From Gaoshiqia sediminis (GTDB lineage: Bacteria; Bacteroidota; Bacteroidia; Bacteroidales; Prolixibacteraceae), in assembly GCF_025907915.1 (NCBI RefSeq), contig NZ_JAPAAF010000017.1, forward strand, positions 20,009 to 84,008: a DNA stretch of 64,000 bases. Direction: 5' to 3'. A program made the position numbers and the translations under genes. This document shows positions 44,787-55,081 of the stretch, in pieces. The first letter of the stretch is position 1; the number at the start of each line of letters is the position of its first letter. The notes under the pieces are model-generated. The model ran no database searches. It saw only the letters and a program-made list of their open reading frames with translations, and had not been told where the DNA came from.

Positions 44787-46241
44787 TTAAAGTTCTTTTC
44801 GCATACGAGCTACCGGAATTCCCAGTTGTTCGCGGTATTTGGCCACCGTACGACGTGCGATTGGGTACGACTTTTCTTTCAGGATCTGGGCCAGCCGGTC
44901 ATCGGTCAATGGGCGGCGTTTGTCTTCGCCCGAAATGCAGTCCTCCAAAATTTTCTTAATCTCCCGGGTCGAAACTTCTTCGCCGTTGTCTTTTTGCATG
45001 CCTTCAGAAAAGAAATATTTCAGCGGGAAAATGCCAAAGTTTGTTTGAATGTATTTGCTGTTCGACACCCGTGAAATGGTGGAAATATCCAGCCCGGTTC
45101 GGTCGGCAATATCTTTCAGGATCATCGGTTTCAGCTTAGTTTCGTCACCTTCCTGAAAATATTCTTTCTGAAAATCGATAATCTCCGACATGGTCACCAA
45201 CAGCGTGTGGTGGCGCTGGCGAATGGCATCGATAAACCATTTGGCCGAATCGAGCTTTTGCTTGACAAACATCATGGCATCTTTTTGATCGCGCGAAATG
45301 TTTTTTTTGTTTTCAGTGTACGACCTGAGCATGTCCATGTAATGGCTGTTCATCCGCAAGTCGGGTACATTGCGCTGGTTGAGCGATAGTTGCAGCTCTC
45401 CGTCATTGTTTTCGAGGATGAAGTCGGGGACAATCACCTGGTTGGATTTGCTGAGTGGGTTGCTGTACGAACTTCCCGGTTTAGGGTTGAGCTTGAGGAT
45501 TTCGGCGATGGCCTCTTTAAGCTCTTCCTCACTTATCTCGTATTTCTTCAGAATTTTGTCGTAATGTTTACGCGTGAATTCCTCGAAGTTTTCTTCGATA
45601 ATTTTCATGGCCAGGCAGGTGGCCGGGTTCCCTTTTTTACGTTGAATTTGCAGCAATAAACATTCCTGCAGGTCGCGTGCGCCCACGCCGGGAGGATCAA
45701 AATCCTGAATAGTTTCCAGTATTTGAGCCAATTCTTTTTCGCTTACATCCAGGTTGAGGTTGAAGGCCAGGTCGTCGCTGATCGACAACAAATCGCGGCG
45801 CAGATAACCGTCTTCATCAATATTGCCGATAATGTATTCGGCCAGTTTTCGTTGGGTTTCGTTCAGATCGGCCAGGCCAAGCTGTTCATGCATCGATTCG
45901 TGAAAGCTGGTCCCGGCTGAAAAAGGGACGTCTATTTGTTTGTCATCTTTCGAATAATTATTAGCCGACAAGCGATATTCGGGGATATCGTCTTCATCCA
46001 TGTAATCTTCCAACGAAAACTCATCGTTGTCGTTATCATTGTCATGTTCCTCGTCTTGTGCCGTCGATTCGTCCGAGGGCGAATCACTGGTGAGTTCTAA
46101 AATCGGGTTTTCTTCCAGCTCTTTTTTGATACGCTGCTCCAGCTGCATGATGGGGATCTCCAAAAGCTTGATCACCTGTATTTGCTGAGGCGATAGCTTT
46201 TGAAGCATTTTCTGCTGTAAGCTGAGTTTCTGAGATGGCAT
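44787..46241 (-). CDS. rpoN: RNA polymerase sigma-54 factor
   Basis: A 484-residue sigma-54. The N-terminal Q-rich region I (LSLQQKMLQKLSPQQIQVIK) contacts activators, an acidic linker follows (SDESTAQDEEHDNDNDND), then the core-binding domain and the C-terminal RpoN box ARRTVAKYREQL near residue 465, which reads the -24 promoter element. Bacteroidota with this gene need bacterial enhancer-binding activators; none is in the window. Confidence 0.97.
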   Translation of the reverse strand: MPSQKLSLQQKMLQKLSPQQIQVIKLLEIPIMQLEQRIKKELEENPILELTSDSPSDESTAQDEEHDNDNDNDEFSLEDYMDEDDIPEYRLSANNYSKDDKQIDVPFSAGTSFHESMHEQLGLADLNETQRKLAEYIIGNIDEDGYLRRDLLSISDDLAFNLNLDVSEKELAQILETIQDFDPPGVGARDLQECLLLQIQRKKGNPATCLAMKIIEENFEEFTRKHYDKILKKYEISEEELKEAIAEILKLNPKPGSSYSNPLSKSNQVIVPDFILENNDGELQLSLNQRNVPDLRMNSHYMDMLRSYTENKKNISRDQKDAMMFVKQKLDSAKWFIDAIRQRHHTLLVTMSEIIDFQKEYFQEGDETKLKPMILKDIADRTGLDISTISRVSNSKYIQTNFGIFPLKYFFSEGMQKDNGEEVSTREIKKILEDCISGEDKRRPLTDDRLAQILKEKSYPIARRTVAKYREQLGIPVARMRKEL

Positions 46242-46390
46242 ACGTTTTAACTTTCCTCAAAATTATAATTTTTATGCGAACCCTGTATCCATAGGTTTCA
46301 AAATACAAGGGTTACAAGCCTTCTTTCGGTCGTTAGCCAACGAAATGAATGGTTCACCAGCCTGGTTATTCAGCGTTTTTCCTGATTTTA

Positions 46391-47827
46391 TTATCTGTTA
46401 CGGCGTTGTTTTTTTAGCCTGAAGAAGGGTAGATAGGGAACCTCCTGGTACTTTGTTTTCGGACGGAAGGGGTAAAAGCTTGCCCCAAAAGACAGCCCCC
46501 GAATGTCGGAAAGTGAGTCATCCAAAACCGGCAGGACATTGTCGGTGATCAGGTAAGCCGATCCGCCAGGCCATTTATACTGTAGTCCGAACGGGATGTT
46601 GGCGTAAGAGCCGGCTATGGCAGCATATCCTAAGCTGATATGTAAGTGCCTGGTTATCTGTGTTGTTGCCGATAGTAAAAGACTGTTGTAGTTTAGCTTA
46701 TTGTGCTTCACCAGCCTGTCGGTCAGTCCCACCGATAGGTTTGTCCCAACCTGGTAATTTGCCCCGGCAATAAAAATGGCTGGCAAGGTGGTGTTGAAAC
46801 TGCTTGGCTGGTCACCGGCCACTTCGTATAAATTTTCAAACGTTTCGCTCAGCGAAATTTCATCGACGTTTTTCACCAACACGACAGTGCCGTCTTCCAA
46901 AACCTGCCTGGACACTTTATCGCTGGTGAGTTCGGATTGCCCGTTGAAATCAAGTGTTTGCAGGTTATTTTTGAAGTTGATGGTCCCCAGGTTCATGGCA
47001 CTGGCGGTAACATGCAGGTATGGGCTGACGGTGTATTTCAATCCCAGGTCAATGCCTGTCCCAACATTTTTCGTATTGGTCAGGTAATCAAGCGCATTGC
47101 TGTTTTCGCTGGCTGCCAGATCTTTCGATCCGTCGGGGGATTCTATGATGGTGACAGGCGCCGAGAAATTCAGTTGACCTGATGAGCGGACATAAAAACG
47201 TTCGTTTTCCTCGGTGATGCTTCCTGAAAAATCGGAGCTTAAAAAAGATTTGCCAAAATACAGATTGGCCCGAAATCCCACCTCCAGTTTGCGGTGTAAC
47301 ATCTCTTTGGCATAGCCCAAACTGTATTTCCGGAAATGTATGCCTTCGCCGGGAAAGTTTTGTTCATTTCCCAGTTGGAACATGGTTTCGCTTTCTTCCA
47401 CGAAAAAGTCCAGCAAATTGCCCCGAAGGCGGACTGTGCCATAGGCATGCTCGCTAACTTGCATACTGAAGTTGCCAGCCTTGGTTCGTAACCCCAGGCT
47501 TAGCCAGGTTATGTCGGCTTGCTGGTAAACCAGTTTTTGATGGATGAAGCCTTTGAAGATATCTGTTATCTCTTCTTCACTTGGGTTGCTGGTGCCAATA
47601 TCAAAGGCATTTCTTACCTCGTCGTGGCTGTTGTAGCTCACTGAAGTCCCAGCCAGCGGAAAAATGCTGAAACTATATTTCTCAGGGGTTGGCAGAATGG
47701 CCGGGTTGACGCCGGGACCTTCGTTTAGCTGGTAAAGCAACAGGCTGGATTGGGCATGCCCTTCCTGTATTTGCCCCAGAAGGGAAACAATCATAAAAAG
47801 GATATAGCTGATCTTTGCCTGTTTCAT
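46391..47827 (-). CDS. DUF5723-type outer-membrane protein
   Basis: A 478-residue exported protein with signal peptide (ISYILFMIVSLLGQIQEGHA) and a barrel-like body. The start of the mature part (LLYQLNEGPGVNPAILPTPE) and repeated barrel strands (FSMQVSEHAYGTVRL; LEVGFRANLYFGKSF; LSVGLTDRLVKHNKL; HISLGYAAIAGSY) match the DUF5723 family of unknown function. Start ATG at 47827; a GTG precedes it by one codon. Stands between asnS and rpoN, same strand. Confidence 0.8.
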   Translation of the reverse strand: MKQAKISYILFMIVSLLGQIQEGHAQSSLLLYQLNEGPGVNPAILPTPEKYSFSIFPLAGTSVSYNSHDEVRNAFDIGTSNPSEEEITDIFKGFIHQKLVYQQADITWLSLGLRTKAGNFSMQVSEHAYGTVRLRGNLLDFFVEESETMFQLGNEQNFPGEGIHFRKYSLGYAKEMLHRKLEVGFRANLYFGKSFLSSDFSGSITEENERFYVRSSGQLNFSAPVTIIESPDGSKDLAASENSNALDYLTNTKNVGTGIDLGLKYTVSPYLHVTASAMNLGTINFKNNLQTLDFNGQSELTSDKVSRQVLEDGTVVLVKNVDEISLSETFENLYEVAGDQPSSFNTTLPAIFIAGANYQVGTNLSVGLTDRLVKHNKLNYNSLLLSATTQITRHLHISLGYAAIAGSYANIPFGLQYKWPGGSAYLITDNVLPVLDDSLSDIRGLSFGASFYPFRPKTKYQEVPYLPFFRLKKQRRNR

Positions 47828-47867
47828 CACGGTAAAGAAATTACCGTCGTGCGTTTCGGAAACGGGA

Positions 47868-49304
47868 TTAAAATTCAGCGTTTTTCGGGGTCCGTGGAAA
47901 AGCGATTACATCGCGGATATTGCCCATGCCGGTAACAAACAGGATGAAGCGCTCGAAACCTAGACCAAACCCGGCGTGGGGCACAGTGCCAAATCGGCGC
48001 GTGTCGAGGTACCACCACATTTCTTCGGCAGGAATGTCCATTTCTTCCATGCGGGCCACCAGCTTATCGTAGTTCTCTTCGCGCTGCGAACCGCCAATGA
48101 TTTCGCCAATTTGCGGGAACAGCACATCCATTGCGGCTACCGTTTTGCCATCATCGTTTTGCTTCATGTAAAACGCCTTGATGTCTTTCGGATAATTGAT
48201 CAGAATGACGGGTTTTTGAAAGTGTTTTTCAACCAGATAGCGTTCGTGCTCACTTTGCAGGTCGATGCCCCATTCCACTGGAAACTGGAACTTGCCTTTT
48301 TTGTAGGGTTTCGAGTTTTTCAGGATGTCAATGGCCTCGGTATAGGTGCAACGGACGAAGTCGTTATCCCGGACAAACTGAAGCTTTTCTATCAGCTCCA
48401 TCGAACGTTGGTCGGCCGGCTTATCTTTTTCTTCCTGTTGCAGACGGTTGCTCAAAAACTTGAGGTCGTCCAGGCAGTTTTCCAGGGCGTATTCGATGAG
48501 GTATTTCAGGAATTCCTCAGCCAGATCCATGTTGTCGGTCAGCTCATAAAACGCCATTTCCGGTTCAATCATCCAGAACTCGGCCAGGTGGCGGGTGGTG
48601 TTCGAGTTTTCGGCACGGAAGGTTGGCCCGAAGGTATAGATTTCGCCCAGGGCCGTTGCGCCCAGTTCGCCTTCCAGCTGGCCGGAAACGGTCAGGTTGG
48701 TCGGGCGGCCGAAAAAGTCCTGCGCGAAGTCCACGTCACCCTCTTCGGTTGAGGGCGGGTTGACAGCCGGCAGGGTAGAAACGCGGAACATTTGTCCGGC
48801 GCCTTCGGCATCCGACGCGGTGATAATCGGTGTATGCAGATAGTAAAAACCTTTGTCGTTGAAATATTTGTGAATAGCGAATGCCATCGCGTGGCGAATG
48901 CGAAAAACCGCGCTGAACGTGGCGGTACGGAAGCGCAGGTGGGCATTCTCGCGCAAAAATTCGAGGCTGTGCTTTTTCGGTTGGATCGGGTATTTTTCCG
49001 GATCGGCTTTCCCGTAGATAATGATATCCGAAGCATTCAGCTCAACGGCCTGGCCGCTTCCCTGCGATTCAACCAGCTCGCCGGTAATGGCCAACGAAGT
49101 ACTGGTGTTGATCTCCTTGAGCAATTCTTCTCCAAATTTTTCCACATCGGCAACAATCTGCAAATTGTGGATGGTCGATCCGTCATTCAGGGCAATAAAA
49201 TTTACATTTTTACTTCCGCGCTTAGTCCGTACCCATCCTTTAACCAACACTTGCTGGCCAACTTGCCCGCCAGCCAATACTTCTTTAATTTTCAGTCGTT
49301 TCAT
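47868..49304 (-). CDS. asnS: Asparaginyl-tRNA synthetase
   Basis: A 478-residue class IIb synthetase that charges tRNA-Asn. An N-terminal OB-fold anticodon domain ([19 protein letters not shown]) precedes the catalytic core with motif 2 ([20 protein letters not shown]) and motif 3 ([15 protein letters not shown]). The residues FWMIEPEM after motif 2 fit AsnRS rather than AspRS. An insertion around 280-330 is common in this phylum. Single gene, complete. Confidence 0.97.
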   Translation of the reverse strand: MKRLKIKEVLAGGQVGQQVLVKGWVRTKRGSKNVNFIALNDGSTIHNLQIVADVEKFGEELLKEINTSTSLAITGELVESQGSGQAVELNASDIIIYGKADPEKYPIQPKKHSLEFLRENAHLRFRTATFSAVFRIRHAMAFAIHKYFNDKGFYYLHTPIITASDAEGAGQMFRVSTLPAVNPPSTEEGDVDFAQDFFGRPTNLTVSGQLEGELGATALGEIYTFGPTFRAENSNTTRHLAEFWMIEPEMAFYELTDNMDLAEEFLKYLIEYALENCLDDLKFLSNRLQQEEKDKPADQRSMELIEKLQFVRDNDFVRCTYTEAIDILKNSKPYKKGKFQFPVEWGIDLQSEHERYLVEKHFQKPVILINYPKDIKAFYMKQNDDGKTVAAMDVLFPQIGEIIGGSQREENYDKLVARMEEMDIPAEEMWWYLDTRRFGTVPHAGFGLGFERFILFVTGMGNIRDVIAFPRTPKNAEF

Positions 49305-49485
49305 GTTGTTTGTGTATTTTGCAGATTTTGTGGTTTATCCTGATTTTTGATTTTGAAAATTGATCAGCAAAAGTACATTTTTCTGTTTAAAAACAGGACA
49401 AGAAGAAATGAAATGCCAAGGATGTCTTTCAATTTTTAATGAAATGAAAAGAATGGAGGTGCCGTGGATGGCTATTTGAAGAAAA

Positions 49486-49527
49486 ATCCCCGGGAAAGCT
49501 GACATTTAGGTTTGCTTTGCCGGGGAA
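49486..49527 (-). terminator. Terminator after pepF
   Basis: On the minus strand a stem formed by CCCCGGCAAAGC and GCTTTCCCGGGG-type arms (one bulge) is followed by ATTTTTC. It lies about 25 nt past the pepF stop. Confidence 0.65.
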
Positions 49528-49549
49528 TATTTTTTGGGTATTATACTGC

Positions 49550-51442
49550 TTATTTCTTCTCCTTCTTGTTGAGGATGTGCTCAATCTCGTCCATCACTTT
49601 ATTCATGGCGGCTATGGTTTTCTCAAAAGGCTCGGATGAAGTCATGTCCACACCGGCTTTTTTCAACAGCTCTATCGGGTAATCCGAACCCCCGGCAGAC
49701 AGGAAATCCATGTAATTTTTGAGGGCCTGTTGGTCACCGCTCATCACTTTTTCGGCCAGCGAGATGGAGGCCGTGAATGAAGTGCTGTACTGATAAACGT
49801 AAAAGTTGTAGTAGAAGTGGGGGATGAAGGCCCATTCCATATTGATGTAATCGTCGATGTGGCAAATGCCCTGCTCGTGTCCGTAGTAACGTTTCACGAT
49901 ATCGGCATAGATTTCGGAGAACGTGTCGCCGGTGAGGGGTTTGCCCTGTTCGGCTTCTTCGTGGATTTTCAGTTCAAATTCGGCAAATTGGGTTTGGCGG
50001 AACAAAGTCCCTTTAAAACGGTCGAGCCAGTTCATCAGGATCGAGAGTTTCACATCGTCATCCTTCACCTGTTCAATGATGTGGTTGAACAGCAGCACTT
50101 CGTTGAAGGTAGAGGCTACTTCGGCCACAAAAGTGACATAATCGGCCGTGGGATAGGGTTGGGTTTTGTTGGAGAAATAGCTCTGCATGGTGTGCCCCAG
50201 TTCGTGGGTGAGGGTGCTTACATCGTCGTATAATTCGGTGTAGTTGAGCAGGATAAAGGGGTGCCCGTCGTAATGGGCACCATTTGAGTACGCACCCGAA
50301 CGTTTGCCTGGGGCGGGGTACACGTCAATCCAGCGTTCGTTGATGGCCTTTTCAACTGTTGAGACATATTCGTCGCCCAGCGGTTGCAGCGATTCCAGCA
50401 CCAGTCGGGTGGCTTCTTCGTAGCTGTATTTCAGGTCCACATCTTTTACAACCGGCGCATACAAATCGAGGTATTTCAGCGTATCTACGCCCATCATCCG
50501 TTTTTTGATGTTGAGGTAGCGGTAAAAGGCAGGCAGGTTCTTGTTCACGTTGTCCACCAGCGAATGGTACACCTCTGCCGGAATATTGTTCGGGTAGAGC
50601 GAGGCCTGGAGCGACGACTCGTAATGGCGGGCGCGGGCGCGGAACATGTCGGCTTTCACATTGCCGTAAAGCATTTCACCGAACGAGCCGCGGAACCTGG
50701 CGTAGTTGTTCCAGAAGGCGTCGAACACAATTTCGCGGTCGGCCCGGTTGGCGGCGGCCCGGTAGCGGTTATATTCGGCGCTGCCCACCGATAGGGTTTC
50801 GCCGCTGCTCAAGGTCACTTCCGGCTTCGGTAGCTCGGCATTCGAAAAGGAGCTGTACACCGATTGCGATACGCCCGATACCAGGCCCGACAAGGCCATG
50901 ATCCGCTCTTCGGTTTCGCTGAGCGTGTGCGCCTTGGTGCGGAACATGTTTGCCAGGTTCATGCGATAGATCTCCAGTCCGGGTTCTTCCTGCATAAAAT
51001 TCTCAATGGTTGCCCAGTCGGCTGTCAGGATCTCCGGCTCAATAAAGGCAGCTTTGGCCCCGAAAGCAGAAAATAGTTGCTGCAGCTCTTGTTTCATGCC
51101 GCTGTATTTCATGTTGCGGGTGTCGAGGTCGGAGCTCATGCCCGCGTATAAATAAATTTTTGAGGCTTCCTTCGAAAGCTCCGTGTTGAATTGCAGGGCT
51201 TTCAGTAAATTTTTGGCCGAAGTGGTCAGCGTTCCTTTAAACTGTTCTATCTGGTCGAGCTTGCCGCTTAATTCGGTTACGGCTTCCCGCCATGCTTCGT
51301 CCGAGGGGAAAATGTCAGTCAAATTCCAGGTGTATTTCTCCGGAATGTCGGCTCTGTTTTGTTGGCTGTATGTTGTCATAGCGGCTAACATACCCAAAAA
51401 AGTCATCACAGCGAATTTCATCAAGGGATTAATTTTCTTCAT
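49550..51442 (-). CDS. pepF: Oligoendopeptidase F, exported form
   Basis: A 630-residue M3-family zinc peptidase. The metal site is LTHELGHTMQ (near 413) with the downstream Glu in FVAEVASTFNE. The ATG at 51442 is chosen because the product then begins with a signal peptide (MKFAVMTFLGMLAAMTTYS) followed by the PepF N-domain YTWNLTDIFPSDEAW; the open frame extends 43 codons upstream without similarity. Most PepF enzymes are cytoplasmic, so the signal peptide points to a periplasmic oligopeptidase. Confidence 0.93.
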   Translation of the reverse strand: MKKINPLMKFAVMTFLGMLAAMTTYSQQNRADIPEKYTWNLTDIFPSDEAWREAVTELSGKLDQIEQFKGTLTTSAKNLLKALQFNTELSKEASKIYLYAGMSSDLDTRNMKYSGMKQELQQLFSAFGAKAAFIEPEILTADWATIENFMQEEPGLEIYRMNLANMFRTKAHTLSETEERIMALSGLVSGVSQSVYSSFSNAELPKPEVTLSSGETLSVGSAEYNRYRAAANRADREIVFDAFWNNYARFRGSFGEMLYGNVKADMFRARARHYESSLQASLYPNNIPAEVYHSLVDNVNKNLPAFYRYLNIKKRMMGVDTLKYLDLYAPVVKDVDLKYSYEEATRLVLESLQPLGDEYVSTVEKAINERWIDVYPAPGKRSGAYSNGAHYDGHPFILLNYTELYDDVSTLTHELGHTMQSYFSNKTQPYPTADYVTFVAEVASTFNEVLLFNHIIEQVKDDDVKLSILMNWLDRFKGTLFRQTQFAEFELKIHEEAEQGKPLTGDTFSEIYADIVKRYYGHEQGICHIDDYINMEWAFIPHFYYNFYVYQYSTSFTASISLAEKVMSGDQQALKNYMDFLSAGGSDYPIELLKKAGVDMTSSEPFEKTIAAMNKVMDEIEHILNKKEKK

Positions 51443-51539
51443 AGCTTGTAAGTTGTCTTGTTTTATTCTGGTGAATGAGTCATTGCATTCGTTAAAAATT
51501 ACAACCGACCACGAAAATGTCGGACGGGAGAGCCAGGCA

Positions 51540-52244
51540 TCACTGCCAACCGATGCCGGCAGAAAGCGCAACGAAAGTCTTTTCCCGGTGGGGATTGTGC
51601 ACCAAACTCAACTTTACGGGAAGGATTAAGTCCGGGCTTATGCAGAAATTCTTTTTTACCTGGAGGGTCGTGTTGATTACCGCAAACTTACCGGCGTAAT
51701 AACCTTGGTGGGGTGTCAGTCCAAGTATGGGTTCCAGTTGAAAGCCGGCCATATTTACCGGGCATCCCAGTTCTGCATAGGTTGAATAATAAGCATTGCC
51801 GTTGTCGGGGTTTTTGTCGCCAAAAAAGAAGGTGGCCGCCATCATGCGTACCGGGAATTTTGCTGAAGGATGCTGCGTTAAGGCCAATTCGGTGGAATGC
51901 CGGTTTCTGCCATCTTTCAAGTTGAAAAAGGTATTGTCCTCGCCGGGAACAGGATTGTAGTAATCAAACACGGTAATTTCAAACTGGTTGATTTTACAGG
52001 AGGGAATCAGGTCGATTTCGGCGTACGAGTCGTCCCAGGTTTTGGCTGCCCATAAGTTAAATGAAAAAGCGCCGCGGCGTATGGTGACCGAAGGCTCTGC
52101 TGTAGCGGTTTCGCCGAATCGCATGCCCCGCCAGAGATGCCGGCTGTGGATAAGCAGCTCACCCTCCAGGCTCAGCTTTCTTTCCTGCGGTAATCCTTTC
52201 AGGAATGGGGCAAGTAGCAAAATGGTAATGAGTATTTTCTTCAT
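51540..52244 (-). CDS. Outer-membrane beta-barrel protein (Gcw_chp/TorF-like)
   Basis: A 234-residue exported protein with signal peptide (MKKILITILLLAPFLKGLPQ). Strands such as LLIHSRHLWRGMRFGETATA, FSFNLWAAKTWDDSYAEIDL and QFEITVFDYYNPV, with SR-x-W-RG near the start, resemble the Gcw_chp/TorF family barrels; ending in SAGIGWQ. Start 52244 set by the signal peptide. Function unknown. Similarity judged by eye. Confidence 0.65.
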   Translation of the reverse strand: MKKILITILLLAPFLKGLPQERKLSLEGELLIHSRHLWRGMRFGETATAEPSVTIRRGAFSFNLWAAKTWDDSYAEIDLIPSCKINQFEITVFDYYNPVPGEDNTFFNLKDGRNRHSTELALTQHPSAKFPVRMMAATFFFGDKNPDNGNAYYSTYAELGCPVNMAGFQLEPILGLTPHQGYYAGKFAVINTTLQVKKNFCISPDLILPVKLSLVHNPHREKTFVALSAGIGWQ

Positions 52245-52413
52245 ACAAGCAGAACTTCTCTTCAAACATAAAACAGAAGACCCGCAAAGAAAAGGATTTT
52301 TATCAGCGGCCGAAAAACTTCCTCATTCGTTTTGCCCGCCACCTGCACACCTTTCAGCCGTTGTTTTCGTATAAAAAGTTATTGAACAGGAAATCCTACA
52401 AAAAATATGAGTC

Positions 52414-53442
52414 ATGCACGAAGCACTATTTTATACCAAATTGTACGAAAACAAAGTGAAATGCCAGCTTTGCCCCACCCTTTGCGAGTTGGATGACGGG
52501 GATGTGGGCAACTGCGGCACGCGTAAAAACCACGGCGGGATGCTGGTGTCGGAAGTGTACGGACAACTGGCAGCCATCAACCTCGACCCGATAGAGAAGA
52601 AACCGCTGTACCACTTCTATCCGGGTGAGAAAATCCTTTCCATTGGGACTGTCGGGTGTAATTTCCATTGCGACTTTTGCCAGAATTATTCACTCTCGCA
52701 GAGTATGGTAACCAACGGAGGAAGTTTCCATCCCTATAGCCCGGACAGTTTGATCGATATGGCCCTTTCCACCAATCATAATCTGGGTCTGGCCTTCACA
52801 TACAACGAATCCACTGTTTTTTATGAGTTTATGTTGGATGCAGCCATCCGGGCGCATGAAAAAGGCCTGGTAAATGTGATGGTAAGCAATGGCTATATTT
52901 TGCCGCATCCGCTCGAAAAATTGTTGCCGCATATCGATGCCTTCAACATCGACCTGAAAGCCTTCAACGAAAATTTCTACCGGCAATATTGCCAGGGAAT
53001 GTTAAAGCCGGTATTAAAAACGCTCCGCATGATTGCCCGGGCGGGAAACCATTTGGAGCTGACTAATCTGGTGATTCCCGGGCTGAATGATCAGGAAGCC
53101 GAATTTACAGACATGTGCCGCTGGATTGCGAACGAACTGGGCCGGACAACCGTGTTGCACTTGTCGCGCTATTTTCCGGCCTATAAGATGAAGTTGCCAC
53201 CCACACCCTCCGAAACGATGTTCCGTTTGTACGACCTGGCCAAGGAGCAATTAAGCCATGTTTACCTGGGCAACATGACTGCCGGCGACCACGACGACAC
53301 ATTTTGTCCGCACTGTGGGCACAGGCTCATTGAGCGTGATGCCTACCACGTTCGCATTACCGGGATGGACGGGCAAGGGCGCTGCGCTAACTGCCAAACA
53401 CAAGTAATCAAATATTTTAGTCATGCAGCAAGCCATTCGTAG
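52414..53442 (+). CDS. amrS: AmmeMemoRadiSam system radical SAM enzyme
   Basis: A 342-residue radical SAM protein. An N-terminal pair of cysteines (VKCQLCPTLCELDDGDVGNC) precedes the radical SAM motif GCNFHCDFCQ (first Cys near 82), and a C-terminal Cys/His knuckle follows (CPHCGHRLIERDAY; CANCQTQV). This three-part layout is that of AmrS proteins, related to pyruvate formate-lyase activating enzymes. It overlaps amrB by 20 bp. The reaction catalysed by the AmmeMemoRadiSam set is not known. Confidence 0.94.
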   Translation: MHEALFYTKLYENKVKCQLCPTLCELDDGDVGNCGTRKNHGGMLVSEVYGQLAAINLDPIEKKPLYHFYPGEKILSIGTVGCNFHCDFCQNYSLSQSMVTNGGSFHPYSPDSLIDMALSTNHNLGLAFTYNESTVFYEFMLDAAIRAHEKGLVNVMVSNGYILPHPLEKLLPHIDAFNIDLKAFNENFYRQYCQGMLKPVLKTLRMIARAGNHLELTNLVIPGLNDQEAEFTDMCRWIANELGRTTVLHLSRYFPAYKMKLPPTPSETMFRLYDLAKEQLSHVYLGNMTAGDHDDTFCPHCGHRLIERDAYHVRITGMDGQGRCANCQTQVIKYFSHAASHS

Positions 53443-54265
53443 GGCAGCTTTTGCCGGAAGTTTTTATCCCGGCACGGAGCCCGATCTGAAACAACTGATC
53501 ATGCAAGTGTACGAAGCCGAAAAGCCGCGCATCAACCTGACATTGGCTGGCCGTCAGTTGATTGGCGGTATCGTTCCACATGCCGGGTACGTGTATTCGG
53601 CCTGGCAGGCGGTTCATTTTTATGCTCTGCTGAAACGTCGCGGTCAACATGTTGATACGGTAGTTATCATCAATCCGAACCATACAGGTTATGGTTCCGG
53701 AGCTTTTAACAGCAGCGATGCCGGGTGGTGGGAAACTCCGCTGGGCCGACTGGAAACCGATGAAGAATTTTTAGAAGCGATGGACATCGTCCCCGACTAC
53801 ACAGCCCATGCCCGTGAACATTCGGGCGAAGTGCAACTGCCTTTGTTGCAGTATTTTTGTCCGGCGCCTTTTCGCCTGGCGATGATCACGATGAGCCGTC
53901 AGACTGTGGAAAGCGCCAACTTGCTGGCTCAAAAAATCTTTCAGGCAAAGGAGCACACCGGGAAGCAGGTGCTGGTCGTTGCCTCGTCCGACTTTTCTCA
54001 CTACGAAACCCCGAAACACGGATTTGAGCAAGACCAGTACGTGATCGACCAAATCCTGAGTATGGATGTGAAAGGAATTTTTGATGCGGTGAAAGAACAT
54101 CAGGTTTCTGCCTGCGGATACGGACCGATCATGACACTGGTGGCTTATGCCGGACTGGTGTCAAACCACCCGGAGATGAGCCTGTTGAGTCGCGGAAATT
54201 CCGGCGATATACATCCTTCGGATACCGTGGTGGATTATGCTTCGTTTGTGTGTTATGAATCCTGA
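53423..54265 (+). CDS. amrB: AmmeMemoRadiSam system protein B (Memo family)
   Basis: A 280-residue Memo-domain protein. Metal-binding histidines are visible in GGIVPHAGYVYSAW, NPNHTGYG and AREHSGEVQLPLL, and a cysteine-containing SACGYGPIM segment is the conserved Memo site. Memo proteins resemble extradiol dioxygenases and can bind iron or copper. It overlaps amrS by 20 bp, so they are co-translated. The third partner, AmrA (AMMECR1), is not in the neighbourhood. Confidence 0.94.
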   Translation: MQQAIRRAAFAGSFYPGTEPDLKQLIMQVYEAEKPRINLTLAGRQLIGGIVPHAGYVYSAWQAVHFYALLKRRGQHVDTVVIINPNHTGYGSGAFNSSDAGWWETPLGRLETDEEFLEAMDIVPDYTAHAREHSGEVQLPLLQYFCPAPFRLAMITMSRQTVESANLLAQKIFQAKEHTGKQVLVVASSDFSHYETPKHGFEQDQYVIDQILSMDVKGIFDAVKEHQVSACGYGPIMTLVAYAGLVSNHPEMSLLSRGNSGDIHPSDTVVDYASFVCYES

Positions 54266-54273
54266 CAGTTGGG

Positions 54274-55053
54274 TTAGCCGGAAACCTGCACGTCAAATCC
54301 TTCCTGTTGCACCCGTTGGGCAATCTGGTTGAGTTCTTCCAACGGAACTTTTACCAAGCCCAGAGCGGGCGTATCGCGGTCGATCGTATAAATCATTACC
54401 TGCCGGGGGCCTATTTTCTTCAAGGCATCAAGCCATGCCGCCAGTTCGGTTTCGGTGGTGTTGTCGATGGTTTGCCCCTTGTGGTTGCCCCGCACAAACA
54501 AGGTTTGGATAATGGCTTGCGAACCAAAACGCGCCAGGTGTTCAATAACTTTTGGGAGGTCGAACCTACCCATCGGGCAGTCGAGCAGTTCCACGGTTTC
54601 GGCAATGGCCGAATCCAGTTTCAGGATGTTGTCGTCCACCTTCAGCAAAGCCCGAAATACCGGCTCGCGGTCAATCATGGTGGAGTTTGAGAGGACGGCA
54701 ATCCGGCAGTTCGGGGCATACTGGTTGCGCAGGACCAGGGTGTCGTCAATAATGCCGGGGAAATCGGGATGCAGCGTCGGTTCGCCGTTTCCGGCAAAGG
54801 TGATGACATCGGGCAGCTCACCGGCTTTCTTCATTTGTTGCAGCTGTTCTTCCAGCTTTTGGGCCACCTGTTCGCGGGTGGGCAGTTTGGCTTTCGATTC
54901 GCGCTTGCGGGGTGTCCAGCCACACTCGCAATAAATACAGTCGAACGAACACACTTTACTGTCGGTGGGCAAAAGGTTTACACCGAGCGAAACGCCCAAC
55001 CGACGGCTTTTTACGGGGCCAAAAATAATTTTATTGAAGAGGAAAGTTGCCAT
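54274..55053 (-). CDS. Radical SAM protein (COG0731/wybutosine-synthesis-like)
   Basis: A 259-residue radical SAM protein. The iron-sulfur motif is CSFDCIYCECGW with cysteines at 35, 39 and 42, preceded by FGPVKSRRLGVSLGVNL, the signature of the COG0731 subgroup. The SAM-binding GNGEPTLHPDF and the late TIDRDTP are also present. No tRNA-modification partner is adjacent, so the substrate is unknown. Convergent with amrB, and downstream of the 164-residue amidohydrolase-like gene. Confidence 0.88.
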   Translation of the reverse strand: MATFLFNKIIFGPVKSRRLGVSLGVNLLPTDSKVCSFDCIYCECGWTPRKRESKAKLPTREQVAQKLEEQLQQMKKAGELPDVITFAGNGEPTLHPDFPGIIDDTLVLRNQYAPNCRIAVLSNSTMIDREPVFRALLKVDDNILKLDSAIAETVELLDCPMGRFDLPKVIEHLARFGSQAIIQTLFVRGNHKGQTIDNTTETELAAWLDALKKIGPRQVMIYTIDRDTPALGLVKVPLEELNQIAQRVQQEGFDVQVSG

Positions 55054-55081
55054 GCTTAAAACTTTCAGGCAAAAGTAGGGA

